A stretch of 64,000 nt of DNA from Acidobacteriota bacterium. Lineage in GTDB: Bacteria; Acidobacteriota; Blastocatellia; RBC074. A program made the position numbers and the translations under genes. Shown here piece by piece: positions 9,234 to 15,981 of this stretch. The stretch covers positions 1 through 64,000 of the forward strand of contig JACPYM010000123.1 of the NCBI GenBank assembly GCA_016196035.1, given 5' to 3'. The first letter of the stretch is position 1; each line of letters starts with the position of its first letter. Below the pieces are notes generated by a model. The model did not search any database. It saw only the letters and a list, made by a program, of their open reading frames with translations, and was not told the DNA's origin.

Positions 9234-9937
9234 TACTCCGGATTAACTCCCAGTGCGCGTAGTTGGGCGGCTAGGCGTTCAGCTTGGGCGCGTGCTTCAG
9301 CGGCTTCAGTTCGCGCTCCCGCAGCTTCAGCCTGCGCTTCAGCAGCGCGGGCTTCCGCTGCAACGGCACGTGCAACGGTTTCAACTGGACGCTCAAACCG
9401 TTTGCCATCCGGCCCGTATACGCCAAGCCTGCCGTCTTCCTCTACTTTGAGTGTGACGCCCAAACGCGGGCTGTGCCATTCATTCTCGAACGGCATTGAG
9501 CGGAAGAAGCGCCCTTCACGTTGCCAGACTTCCAGCGTTCCGCTCTCCGGGTCAAATTCGTAATACTCTTCGACGCCATATTGTTTATAAAACTTGCGCT
9601 TTTCGTGCATCTCGCTGGCAGTGTTGCTGGGCGAGAGAATTTCGAACACGACTTGCGGCGCGATGCCGCCCTCTTCCCACTGCTTGTAGGAACTGCGCTC
9701 GCCTTTCGGCCTGCCGAAAGCCACGAGCACATCCGGCGCTTTGTTGATGCCGGGCTGTCCCTGCACCGGATACCAAAGCAAATCGCCCGCGACGAACACA
9801 TTCGGGTCGTGGCTGAAAAGCGCATCCAGACCGACCTGGATGGTGATGATGTACTGATACTGAATGGTGTTGTCAGCCATTGGCCTCCCATCTGAATCGG
9901 GATAAACGATCTCGACTGCGCTTGCGGTACTAACCAT
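9233..9937 (-). CDS. Uma2-family (DUF820) PD-(D/E)XK-like nuclease with coiled-coil tail
   Basis: A 234-aa protein starting MVSTASAVEIVYPDSDG, with AAGGAG upstream; longer in-frame starts lie inside the kinase gene and are not used. The core has the Uma2 signature: SHDPNVFVAGDLLWYPV, APDVLVAFG (acidic residue of the active site), VVFEILSPSN (Glu) and KRKFYKQYGVEEYYEFDPESG. The last 40 residues are Ala/Glu/Arg heptads, a coiled coil, ending ALGVNPE. Uma2 proteins have a restriction-endonuclease fold but no settled role. Position is odd: it sits between the kinase (35 nt upstream) and the regulator (1-nt overlap). Confidence 0.88.
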   Translation of the reverse strand: MVSTASAVEIVYPDSDGRPMADNTIQYQYIITIQVGLDALFSHDPNVFVAGDLLWYPVQGQPGINKAPDVLVAFGRPKGERSSYKQWEEGGIAPQVVFEILSPSNTASEMHEKRKFYKQYGVEEYYEFDPESGTLEVWQREGRFFRSMPFENEWHSPRLGVTLKVEEDGRLGVYGPDGKRFERPVETVARAVAAEARAAEAQAEAAGARTEAAEARAQAERLAAQLRALGVNPE

Positions 9938-9972
9938 AGTTTCACTCCTTGTAGAAGCTGTGCGTTGGGCCG

Positions 9973-12039
9973 CTACTTTACCACAGACGATGGCGCAGGG
10001 AACTCCAGCACGAAGCGCGTGCCGCGTGCGTCTTCCAGCGGGCTTTGCACCTTGATGGTGCCGCCCAACTCGCGCACGCGCCGCGCCACAATCGCCAAGC
10101 CCAAGCCGGTGCCGCGCTGTTTGGTCGTAAAAAACGGCTCGAAGATTTTCGCCTGCAATTCGGCAGGCACGCCCGGCCCATCGTCGCACACGCTGAATTG
10201 CCAGGCGTCAGCGCGTGGTTCGCTGCTCAGCGTAATGACGCCGTCGTGTTGAATCGCCTGCGCGGCATTGAGCAGCAGGTTGAGCAAAATCTCTTTGAGC
10301 GCGGCGCTCGTTTCACCGCTGAGTTGCGGATCGAATTGCAAATCCGATTCGACGCGCACGCGGCGTTCATTCAATTCATTGCGCGTCAATGCCAGCGTTT
10401 CATCCACCGTCGCGCGCAACGAAGCAGGCGCGGCGGCCACGACCGAGGGCCGCGAGAAGCTGAGCAATTGCGAGACGCTGCGGCTCAACCGATCCGCCTC
10501 GCCGGTGATCAAATCGAGATCGCGCCCGTATTCGCGGCTCACCGCTTCGTCTTCGCGCATCACCTGGGCGATGGATTTGATCGCGCTGAGCGGATTCTTG
10601 ACTTCGTGCGCAACGGTTGCGGCCATTTGGCCGAGCGCCGCCAGCCGCGCGCTTTCAGCCAGTTCCTGTTCGAGCTTGACCTTCTCTTCGAGCAGTTGGC
10701 AATTTTCGAGCGCGGCGGCCAGATGGCCCGAAAGCACCGTCAACACTTCGCGTTTCTCGGCGGTCAGGTCTTGTTCGCTGCCACGCACGAGCAACAAGCC
10801 GACGACGCGGCTCTCGCGCCAGAGCGCATAACAGGCCACGGCCTTCAAGCGCGCCAATTGCTGCACCTCTTCGATCTGCGTCAACTGGCGCGCTTCGGCC
10901 AGGCGGCAAAATTCGGCAGCGACATCTTGCGCCTGCGTAGCTGCGACGATTTGCACCTCTTTCAATTCCAGCGCCTCGCGCAAGCGGTATTCGGCAAAGA
11001 CGATGAATTGCGCCAGCTTGCCCAGGTTCGTCGAAGCCGCGCCGACCTGTTCGACCAATTCGCGGTACAAGCCGACTTCGCGGCGAAACAAGCGGCGCAA
11101 ATAGGTCTCGGTTACGCGCCGCAACGGTTCGGCCAGCGCCAGCAACACCAAAATCAACAACGCCTCGACCACATCCGAACGCAAGCCGTAACGCTCCTGC
11201 ATCACCAAACTGAACCGCCGAATGCCGTAGATGTAGGTCATCATCACCGCCGCCGCCAGCACGGCGTAAAGCACGCTCTGGCGCAGCACCAATTCAAAAT
11301 AGCGATAGCGGTAAATGTAATAGGCCACGATGGCCGTCGGCGCGATGGACGAGAGCTTCGCCAGCAAATCCAGGTAACGTCCCAACGCGCCCCAATGCCG
11401 CGCGCCGAGCAGATAGGTCAGCGTGAAAAGCGCCGCGCCCGCCAGCATCGTCGCGGCGAAGGTTTTGAAAAACTGCCGCTCGCGCTGCGCCTGCCAGATC
11501 AGCGATAGCCGCCAGTCAATTGCCGCGCATTCCAAAAAAATAAACACGAACCACGCGATGAACGGCAGCAACAGCACGCCCAGCCGCTCAATCGGCGGCT
11601 CATAAGGTTCCTGCCACAGCCGCGTAAGCGCCCACGGCAACACCGTGCACGGCACATAACCCAGCCACGCCAGCGGCTTCAGCCAGCGTTTTGGGAATTG
11701 CGGATCGAACCAATCCAGCAGCTTGAAATGCGCGTGCGCCAGAAGTGGCGGCAAAAACGCGAGCGCCGAATAAGCCATCACATTCGCCGACTTGCGCCAC
11801 CACCCGGCCATCTCGAAATCGAGCAACTCATAAATCGTGACCGCAAAATTACCTAGATGCCACAAGCCCAACACAACGCCCAAACTCAGCAACACGCGCT
11901 GTGAACCGCGCAGCCCGTAGCGGTTGTACAACATCCGGCAGAGATACAGATGCAAGGCCGCACCGGTGGCAAAGCCTACGAGTTTGATGATGTCGAGGGG
12001 CGCGAGGAGGGTTTGTGGGTAAGGCTGTTGAAGCAGCAT
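9973..12039 (-). CDS. Membrane sensor histidine kinase (7TM N-terminus)
   Basis: A 688-aa protein; the ATG at 12039 (MLLQQPYPQTLLAPLD) is preferred because upstream residues come from a repeat. About eight hydrophobic helices fill residues 15-310, followed by a GAF-like region (about 330-450). The HisKA box LGQMAATVAHEVKNPL places the phospho-His at about H478. The ATPase domain has N-box LLLNAAQA, DDGPGVP, FEPFFTTK and GTGLGLAIV. It is the likely partner of the NtrC-type regulator in the same operon. The membrane segment resembles sensors of the sigma54/PEP-CTERM kinase type, but the signal is unknown. An inverted repeat block lies directly upstream. Confidence 0.92.
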   Translation of the reverse strand: MLLQQPYPQTLLAPLDIIKLVGFATGAALHLYLCRMLYNRYGLRGSQRVLLSLGVVLGLWHLGNFAVTIYELLDFEMAGWWRKSANVMAYSALAFLPPLLAHAHFKLLDWFDPQFPKRWLKPLAWLGYVPCTVLPWALTRLWQEPYEPPIERLGVLLLPFIAWFVFIFLECAAIDWRLSLIWQAQRERQFFKTFAATMLAGAALFTLTYLLGARHWGALGRYLDLLAKLSSIAPTAIVAYYIYRYRYFELVLRQSVLYAVLAAAVMMTYIYGIRRFSLVMQERYGLRSDVVEALLILVLLALAEPLRRVTETYLRRLFRREVGLYRELVEQVGAASTNLGKLAQFIVFAEYRLREALELKEVQIVAATQAQDVAAEFCRLAEARQLTQIEEVQQLARLKAVACYALWRESRVVGLLLVRGSEQDLTAEKREVLTVLSGHLAAALENCQLLEEKVKLEQELAESARLAALGQMAATVAHEVKNPLSAIKSIAQVMREDEAVSREYGRDLDLITGEADRLSRSVSQLLSFSRPSVVAAAPASLRATVDETLALTRNELNERRVRVESDLQFDPQLSGETSAALKEILLNLLLNAAQAIQHDGVITLSSEPRADAWQFSVCDDGPGVPAELQAKIFEPFFTTKQRGTGLGLAIVARRVRELGGTIKVQSPLEDARGTRFVLEFPAPSSVVK

Positions 12040-12055
12040 AGCAATGCGAAAGAAA

Positions 12056-12304
12056 GAGATTACGGAACAGACGGAAATAACGGAGCAACCAGAAACTGAG
12101 TAGTGGTTGGCTGGGGGAAGTACCCAGCCGCAGATCAACGCAGAGCACGCAGATCAATTCAATCGGGTATCAGGTTTGATCGGCGTTGTTCAGCGTTCAT
12201 CTGCGACGAGACCTCTCTGCGCCACGCCACTACCACAGCCCCAGAACCAGAACCAGGATTGCTTCTTCCGTCTGTTCCGTTATTTCCGTCTGTTCCGTAA
12301 TCTC
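12056..12304. repeat. Nested repeat: 29-bp inverted arms enclosing another repeat element
   Basis: Perfect 29-bp arms, 12056-12084 and 12276-12304, built from GGAACAGACGGAAATAACGG. They enclose a copy of the GTAGTGG-ended dispersed repeat (12100-12233). The same outer sequence recurs, with a short loop, at 21453-21548. The arrangement implies that one repeat inserted into the other. Confidence 0.88.
12100..12233. repeat. Dispersed GTAGTGG-ended repeat, copy 1 (divergent)
   Basis: Starts GTAGTGG and ends CCACTAC, with the internal core CCGCAGATCAACGCAGAG and ACGCAGATCAATTCAAT. It is related to copies at 12492-12626 and 26983-27117, from which it differs at many positions. Internal GATCTGCG/CGCAGATC pairs make it self-complementary. 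Non-coding. Confidence 0.82.
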
Positions 12305-12324
12305 AAAAAACCTCTCGATCCAAG

Positions 12325-12492
12325 TTAGATCGTCACCTGACAGCCGCACTGCAAAGTGATCCGATGCGGTGATTGATAATGATGCTTGCCGCCCGGCACA
12401 AAATGACGAATGGCTTTGGTGTAAGGATCGAAGACGAAAACTTCCTTGACGCCCTGGCCCAGATAAAACGGCGGCCCCAATTCCAGGTCTGG
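12325..12492 (-). pseudogene. C-terminal remnant of a Uma2-family gene
   Basis: Reading the minus strand from 12492 to the stop at 12325 gives about 55 residues: PDLELGPPFYLGQGVKEVFV, then FDPYTKAIRHFVPGGKHHYQ, then SPHRITLQCGCQVTI. The GVKEVFVFDP segment is the Uma2 'GV-E-W-DP' region, so this is the tail of a second Uma2 gene. Its 5' end stops exactly at the edge of the dispersed repeat at 12492. No start codon of its own fits; it is a truncated gene. Confidence 0.7.
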
Positions 12493-12626
12493 TAGTGGGT
12501 CAATGGGGAGAGAGCCACGCCGCAGATCAACGCCGACCGACGCAGATCAATTCAATTGGCTAACAGGTCTGATCCGCGTTTTCCAACGTTCATCCGCGGC
12601 AAGACCTCTCCTCTTTGAGCCACTAC
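12492..12626. repeat. Dispersed GTAGTGG-ended repeat, copy 2
   Basis: About 135 bp from GTAGTGG to CCACTAC with an internal CCGCAGATCAACGCCGACCG core. It matches copy 3 (26983-27117, opposite orientation) with only about six differences, so these two are recent relatives. It abuts the truncated Uma2 fragment. No flanking target duplication is evident. Confidence 0.9.
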
Positions 12627-12675
12627 CGCATTTTCTTTGTGTGCCTTCTTCGTATGCCTTCGTGGGCGAGGGAAT

Positions 12676-13146
12676 TTAGATGTACGCGATCACGTCAATC
12701 TCGACCAGCGAATCGCCTGGCACCCAGGCCGCCGCGATGGTCGTGCGCACGGGCGGTTCCGCGCCGAAGCGCCCGCGAAAGACTTCGTTCATGGCCTGGT
12801 AATCTTCGGCCTTCGCCAGATACACATTGGCCTTGAGCACCTTGTCCATCGAAGAACCGGCGTTGACCAGTTCTTTCTCGATTTCATCCAGCACGGTTTT
12901 GGTGTGCTGTTTGATGTCGCCTTTGTAATGCGCGCCCTTGCCCGCGATGAAAAGCAGGTTGCCGTAAGAGACCGCGCCGTTAAACAGCGGCGGCGGCGCG
13001 TCCGGCTTGCGGTCGGGCTGCTTGCCGCCGGGATAATGGACTTTCTTTTTCGGCGCTTGTGTGGCGGCGTTGCCAGCCGGGGCAGCAACCGCCGTGGCGG
13101 CGGTGACGGTGGCGGCTTTAAGCAGTTTTCTACGATTTGAATTCAT
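12676..13146 (-). CDS. RidA/YjgF-family protein with Tat signal
   Basis: A 156-aa protein. The N-terminus MNSNRRKLLKAATVTAATAV is a twin-arginine signal, so the protein should be exported folded. The RidA domain covers about residues 45-156: FNGAVSYGNLLFIAGKGAHY, then a central VLDEIEKELVNAGSSMDKVL, and the family's C-terminal stretch PPVRTTIAAAWVPGDSLVEI with the substrate-binding Arg. RidA proteins deaminate reactive enamines/imines in the cytoplasm; an exported one is less usual. It is the last gene of the operon that begins with the double-RidA gene at 15811, 42 nt after the preceding stop. Confidence 0.88.
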   Translation of the reverse strand: MNSNRRKLLKAATVTAATAVAAPAGNAATQAPKKKVHYPGGKQPDRKPDAPPPLFNGAVSYGNLLFIAGKGAHYKGDIKQHTKTVLDEIEKELVNAGSSMDKVLKANVYLAKAEDYQAMNEVFRGRFGAEPPVRTTIAAAWVPGDSLVEIDVIAYI

Positions 13147-13188
13147 TGAGCAGTCTCCCTGAGTGTGGTTGGTGGTGATTGGTTCGTG

Positions 13189-13554
13189 TTAGTTGGTTGT
13201 GAGCAAACCGGAGCAAGCCAGCAGGCGTTGCGACCAGTCGTCAGCAGTGTCGGAAAGCGCGGCGCGTTGCTGCGCATCCGGCCACAGTGCAGCCCAGCCG
13301 CATTGCCAGCGCGCGAGTTGCCGTTGCAGCGCGCGCAATTCAGCTTGTGTCGCGAGGTCGGCATCACGGGCCGCCCATTCGCTGAAATGCTTGCTCTCGT
13401 AAACGACGCGCTGGGCGGCTTCGCTCAATTCCGGGCGCTGGGCAAACGCCTTGAGCCGGGCCAGATTGGACGCCAGATTGCCAAGCCGGACGGGCAGCGG
13501 GTCACGCAAGAAACGCTGCTGGCGGGCTTGCAATTTGGCCTTGTCGAAATTCAT
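13189..13554 (-). CDS. Trp-rich alpha-helical partner protein A (cassette copy A)
   Basis: A 121-aa protein starting MNFDKAKLQARQQRF; this ATG overlaps the stop of the DUF5674 gene by 4 nt (ATGA). It is predicted all-helical. It shares a clear pattern with the gene at 13892-14284: RLG-LA--L-R, a F-EW motif, L--L---L--W---W-A-W--A-QRAA, and a W-----L--SGLL ending. I do not recognise the family. The strict pairing with DUF5674, twice in one operon, suggests that the two proteins work together. Confidence 0.7.
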   Translation of the reverse strand: MNFDKAKLQARQQRFLRDPLPVRLGNLASNLARLKAFAQRPELSEAAQRVVYESKHFSEWAARDADLATQAELRALQRQLARWQCGWAALWPDAQQRAALSDTADDWSQRLLACSGLLTTN

Positions 13555-13895
13555 AGCGCTGCAACTCCGGCAAACAGCGGCGTGACGACGGCGCAACCGC
13601 GCGCGCGCAAGGCCGGATCAAGCAATTCCATTGACGGATTGTTTTGCCTGGGGCGGATGTTGATGAAGGAGTGATAACGGACTTCTTGCAACAACGGCAG
13701 CCAGTCCGCGCCCCAGACGTCTTCCTGCTGGCTGCCGTCTTCCAGCAACACGGCCTCGCAATCGGCGTGTAACTCACCGCCGCCCGCAACCATGCCGCGT
13801 TCGATGCCCACGGCCAGTTTGACGTAATCGGTTAACTCTTCGAGCATTTCGGCCAATTGCGCCGGGGTGGGTTTGTCAGCCAGTAAATGAATCAT
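13551..13895 (-). CDS. DUF5674-family protein (cassette copy A)
   Basis: A 114-aa protein matching the DUF5674 pattern: start MIHLLADKPTPAQLAEM, then VKLAVGIERGMVAGGGELHA, then LLEDGSQQEDVWGADW and a SFINIRPRQNNPSMELLDP end. The conserved GGGELH(A/C)D and (Q)QED-WGA blocks suggest a fixed acidic/His surface, but no activity has been shown to my knowledge. Its ATG overlaps the stop of the upstream partner gene by 4 nt and its stop overlaps the next ATG by 4 nt, so expression is coupled on both sides. It is an intact paralogue of the frameshifted gene at 14425-14754. Confidence 0.8.
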   Translation of the reverse strand: MIHLLADKPTPAQLAEMLEELTDYVKLAVGIERGMVAGGGELHADCEAVLLEDGSQQEDVWGADWLPLLQEVRYHSFINIRPRQNNPSMELLDPALRARGCAVVTPLFAGVAAL

Positions 13896-14284
13896 CGTGG
13901 GTTGATCTCCGGGTCGAGCAAGCCTGAGTGTTGCAAAAATTTATCTGACCAGCAGCCTGCTTGTGTGGCGACAGCGGCGCGTTGCTCGGCGTTGTCCCAA
14001 ATGGCCGGCCAATTGGCGAGCCAGACAACCAACTCTTGTTTTAACTTCAGCAGGTCAGCTTGCCAAGCTGGTTGTACGTCCGGCATCAGCCACTCAATGA
14101 AATACACGCATTGGTCAAGAAACACTTTTACGTCCTGCTGATGAGCGTTATGATCAGAAAAGGAACGCGCCCTACCTAAACCGACGGCCAACTCGCCCAG
14201 CCGCCACGGCAGGGCCAAGCGCAGATAACTTTCGTGCAAGGCTTCCCAACGGTCCGGTTGCAATTGTACTTGTGCGTTACTCAT
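13892..14284 (-). CDS. Trp-rich alpha-helical partner protein B (cassette copy B)
   Basis: A 130-aa protein starting MSNAQVQLQPDRWEALHESY behind AGGAGTTAT. The frame is open upstream through the inserted 130-bp element into the DUF5674 gene, but the ribosome site and family alignment support this ATG. It aligns with partner A across nearly the whole length (RLGELA--LGRA, FIEW, W-ANWPAIW-NAEQRAAV, SGLL). The protein looks helical and is rich in Trp, without catalytic motifs. The AGGAG used here is the second copy of the element's 9-bp target duplication. Confidence 0.7.
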   Translation of the reverse strand: MSNAQVQLQPDRWEALHESYLRLALPWRLGELAVGLGRARSFSDHNAHQQDVKVFLDQCVYFIEWLMPDVQPAWQADLLKLKQELVVWLANWPAIWDNAEQRAAVATQAGCWSDKFLQHSGLLDPEINPR

Positions 14285-14294
14285 ATAACTCCTA

Positions 14295-14424
14295 GGACTT
14301 ACGCAGAAGCATTGCCACAGAGGCACGGAGCCACAGAGGAAAGACATGAAAGACCGGAAGACTAGATCTCTGGCTCTGCGTCTCCGTGCCTCTGTGGCAA
14401 AGTTTCCGGCTTTTGCGTAAGTCC
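14295..14424. mobile_element. 130-bp MITE-like element with 9-bp target duplication
   Basis: Ends are inverted: both begin GGACTTACGCA-AAGC reading inward, and the interior carries inverted copies of TTGCCACAGAGGCACGGAG. It is flanked by TAACTCCTA at 14286-14294 and again at 14425-14433, a perfect 9-bp target duplication. No coding capacity. Removing the element and one duplicate restores an ATGA stop/start overlap between the two flanking genes, identical to the other junctions of this operon. A non-autonomous element mobilised in trans is the simplest reading; the transposase family is not identified. Confidence 0.88.
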
Positions 14425-14754
14425 TAACTCCTAACAAGTCCTCGATGATTTCGGCGACGCGTGTTTGTGCTGCCGGGTCTTGCAACACAGGTGAATAGTT
14501 TTTTTGCCGAGCACGGATATTGATGATGGAGCCAAAATCAATTTTGCGCGTAACCATATTCCAACTTGCCCCCAAAGGTCTTCTTGCTGACAACCTTCTG
14601 CCAGCAGCGTGGTTTCGCAGTCACAGTGCAATTCGCCGCCGCCCGCCAGAATGCCCAATCGAATATCCACCACAACCTTCACCGTGTTCGTGCCAGCCTC
14701 AAGCATATCCTTGATCTGTTGCCGCGACGCGGGCGAATAGAGCACGTAGATCAT
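14425..14754 (-). pseudogene. DUF5674-family gene, frameshifted and 3'-disrupted (cassette copy B)
   Basis: N-terminal frame from 14754: MIYVLYSPASRQQIKDMLEA, then ILAGGGELHCDCETTLL and QQEDLWG. The family pattern then continues in another frame: ASWNMVTRKIDFGSIINIRA and EIIEDLL. The switch falls in a run of five C (G on the coding strand) at 14569-14573; six would restore frame and give QEDLWGASW, matching the paralogue's QEDVWGADW. The 3' end is interrupted by the 130-bp element. Its start lies 1 nt after the stop of the upstream double-RidA gene. The frameshift could be a homopolymer error. Confidence 0.75.
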
Positions 14755-14755
14755 C

Positions 14756-15811
14756 TCATTCCTTCACCGCCACCAGCGCAATCCGCACCAGCGGCGTGCC
14801 GCGCTGCGCCCGCTCCACTTTCGCAAACGGCTGGACGGTCGTGCGCGTCGGCGGGGCGGCGGCAAAGAAACTTGCATACGTCTCGTTCATCAGCTTGAAC
14901 TCGGTGATGTCGTCCAGATAAACATTCGTCGCCACGGCGTGCGCCAGCGTTGCGCCGTGTTTGGCCAAACCGGCTTGCAGCAACTTGAAGGTCGCTTTGA
15001 CTTCGCCTTGCACGTCCAAGTCATCACACGCACAGGCGGCTTGCGCCTGGCAGAAAACGGTTGCCCCATCCGCCGCGCAAACATCCGAGGCGGGTTTCTG
15101 GCTGCCGGTGTTGCGCAAGGCAATCACGGAGAGGGCCGCCTGTGCGCCTTCCGGCAACGCCGTCATCGGCAGCTTGGCATCCACCTTTGTGCCGTATTCG
15201 TTGCGGAAGACCGCAGTGGCTTTCAATTCAGCCAGCACGCGCTTCAGCGTTTGTTCAGCCTCGGCAGCCGTTTTGCCATAAACCGCCGATGGATAAATGC
15301 GCTGGCCCACGGCGACGGCGGCGCTGGCGTGGCCGAGGGGTTTGAGGCTTTTCAGCGTCAACACTTTCTTCACCTTCAAATCGCGCACGGCAACGGCGGT
15401 CATCTCAATCGGCGTGTCGGTCGGCATCTTGGCCGTGCCCAGAATCACGCGCGCGGGCGGATTGTTCGGAAAGTAGCCGGCATAGACCTTTTCGACTTCG
15501 GGCAGATCGCTCAGGCGTTCGAGATACAACTGCATGTGGACGACGTGTGCCAGCGTCAGACCGCCTGCTTCGACAATGGCTTTGACGTTTTCGAGGCACT
15601 GTTTGGCTTGCGCGGCGACGCCGTTAGGCACGTTGTTTTGCGCATCGCGTACACCTTGGCCCGAGACATACAGATAGTCGCCCGCGCTGATGCCGGGGCT
15701 GTAAGGGCCGACCGGTTTGGCGGCGTTGACGGGCACAATGACTTTGCGTTCGGAAAAAGCGGCGAACACATTCAAGACGAGCAAGCTTGCAAGTAGGAGT
15801 GGTTTGACCAT
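14756..15811 (-). CDS. Secreted double-domain RidA-family protein
   Basis: A 351-aa protein; the ATG at 15811 begins MVKPLLLASLLVLNVFAAFS, a signal peptide, whereas upstream residues of the open frame do not look translated. Two RidA-like domains follow: residues about 27-145 (SAGDYLYVSGQGV, NPPARVILGTAKMP with the family Arg) and about 160-350, the second more diverged but ending PPTRTTVQPFAKVERA. The exact substrate is unknown; classical RidA removes enamine/imine intermediates. First gene of the operon that includes both DUF5674 cassettes and the Tat-RidA gene. Confidence 0.82.
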   Translation of the reverse strand: MVKPLLLASLLVLNVFAAFSERKVIVPVNAAKPVGPYSPGISAGDYLYVSGQGVRDAQNNVPNGVAAQAKQCLENVKAIVEAGGLTLAHVVHMQLYLERLSDLPEVEKVYAGYFPNNPPARVILGTAKMPTDTPIEMTAVAVRDLKVKKVLTLKSLKPLGHASAAVAVGQRIYPSAVYGKTAAEAEQTLKRVLAELKATAVFRNEYGTKVDAKLPMTALPEGAQAALSVIALRNTGSQKPASDVCAADGATVFCQAQAACACDDLDVQGEVKATFKLLQAGLAKHGATLAHAVATNVYLDDITEFKLMNETYASFFAAAPPTRTTVQPFAKVERAQRGTPLVRIALVAVKE

Positions 15812-15981
15812 GGTGGCGTGATTATACGGAAGCTGTCCAAAGCGGCAATAGAGCGAGCCGCCTAAACCTTGACACATTGAAGAAAGCCGGAGTATGGTCT
15901 GACCACTTTAGCGGTAGTATTCAAAAAAACAATTCAGGCATTTACCCCAACGCTGTTCCATCTTCCCTTTGGAGGCTCTCA

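Noticed and set aside
9937-10189. Longer N-terminus for the Uma2 protein
   Set aside because: The added residues lie inside the histidine kinase gene and are not Uma2-like; the ATG at 9937 has AAGGAG.
10045-11508. Long open frame (487 codons) on the plus strand inside the histidine kinase gene
   Set aside because: It is antisense to a well-supported kinase with all motifs; the translation is Arg/His/Gln-rich, as expected of a GC-rich shadow frame.
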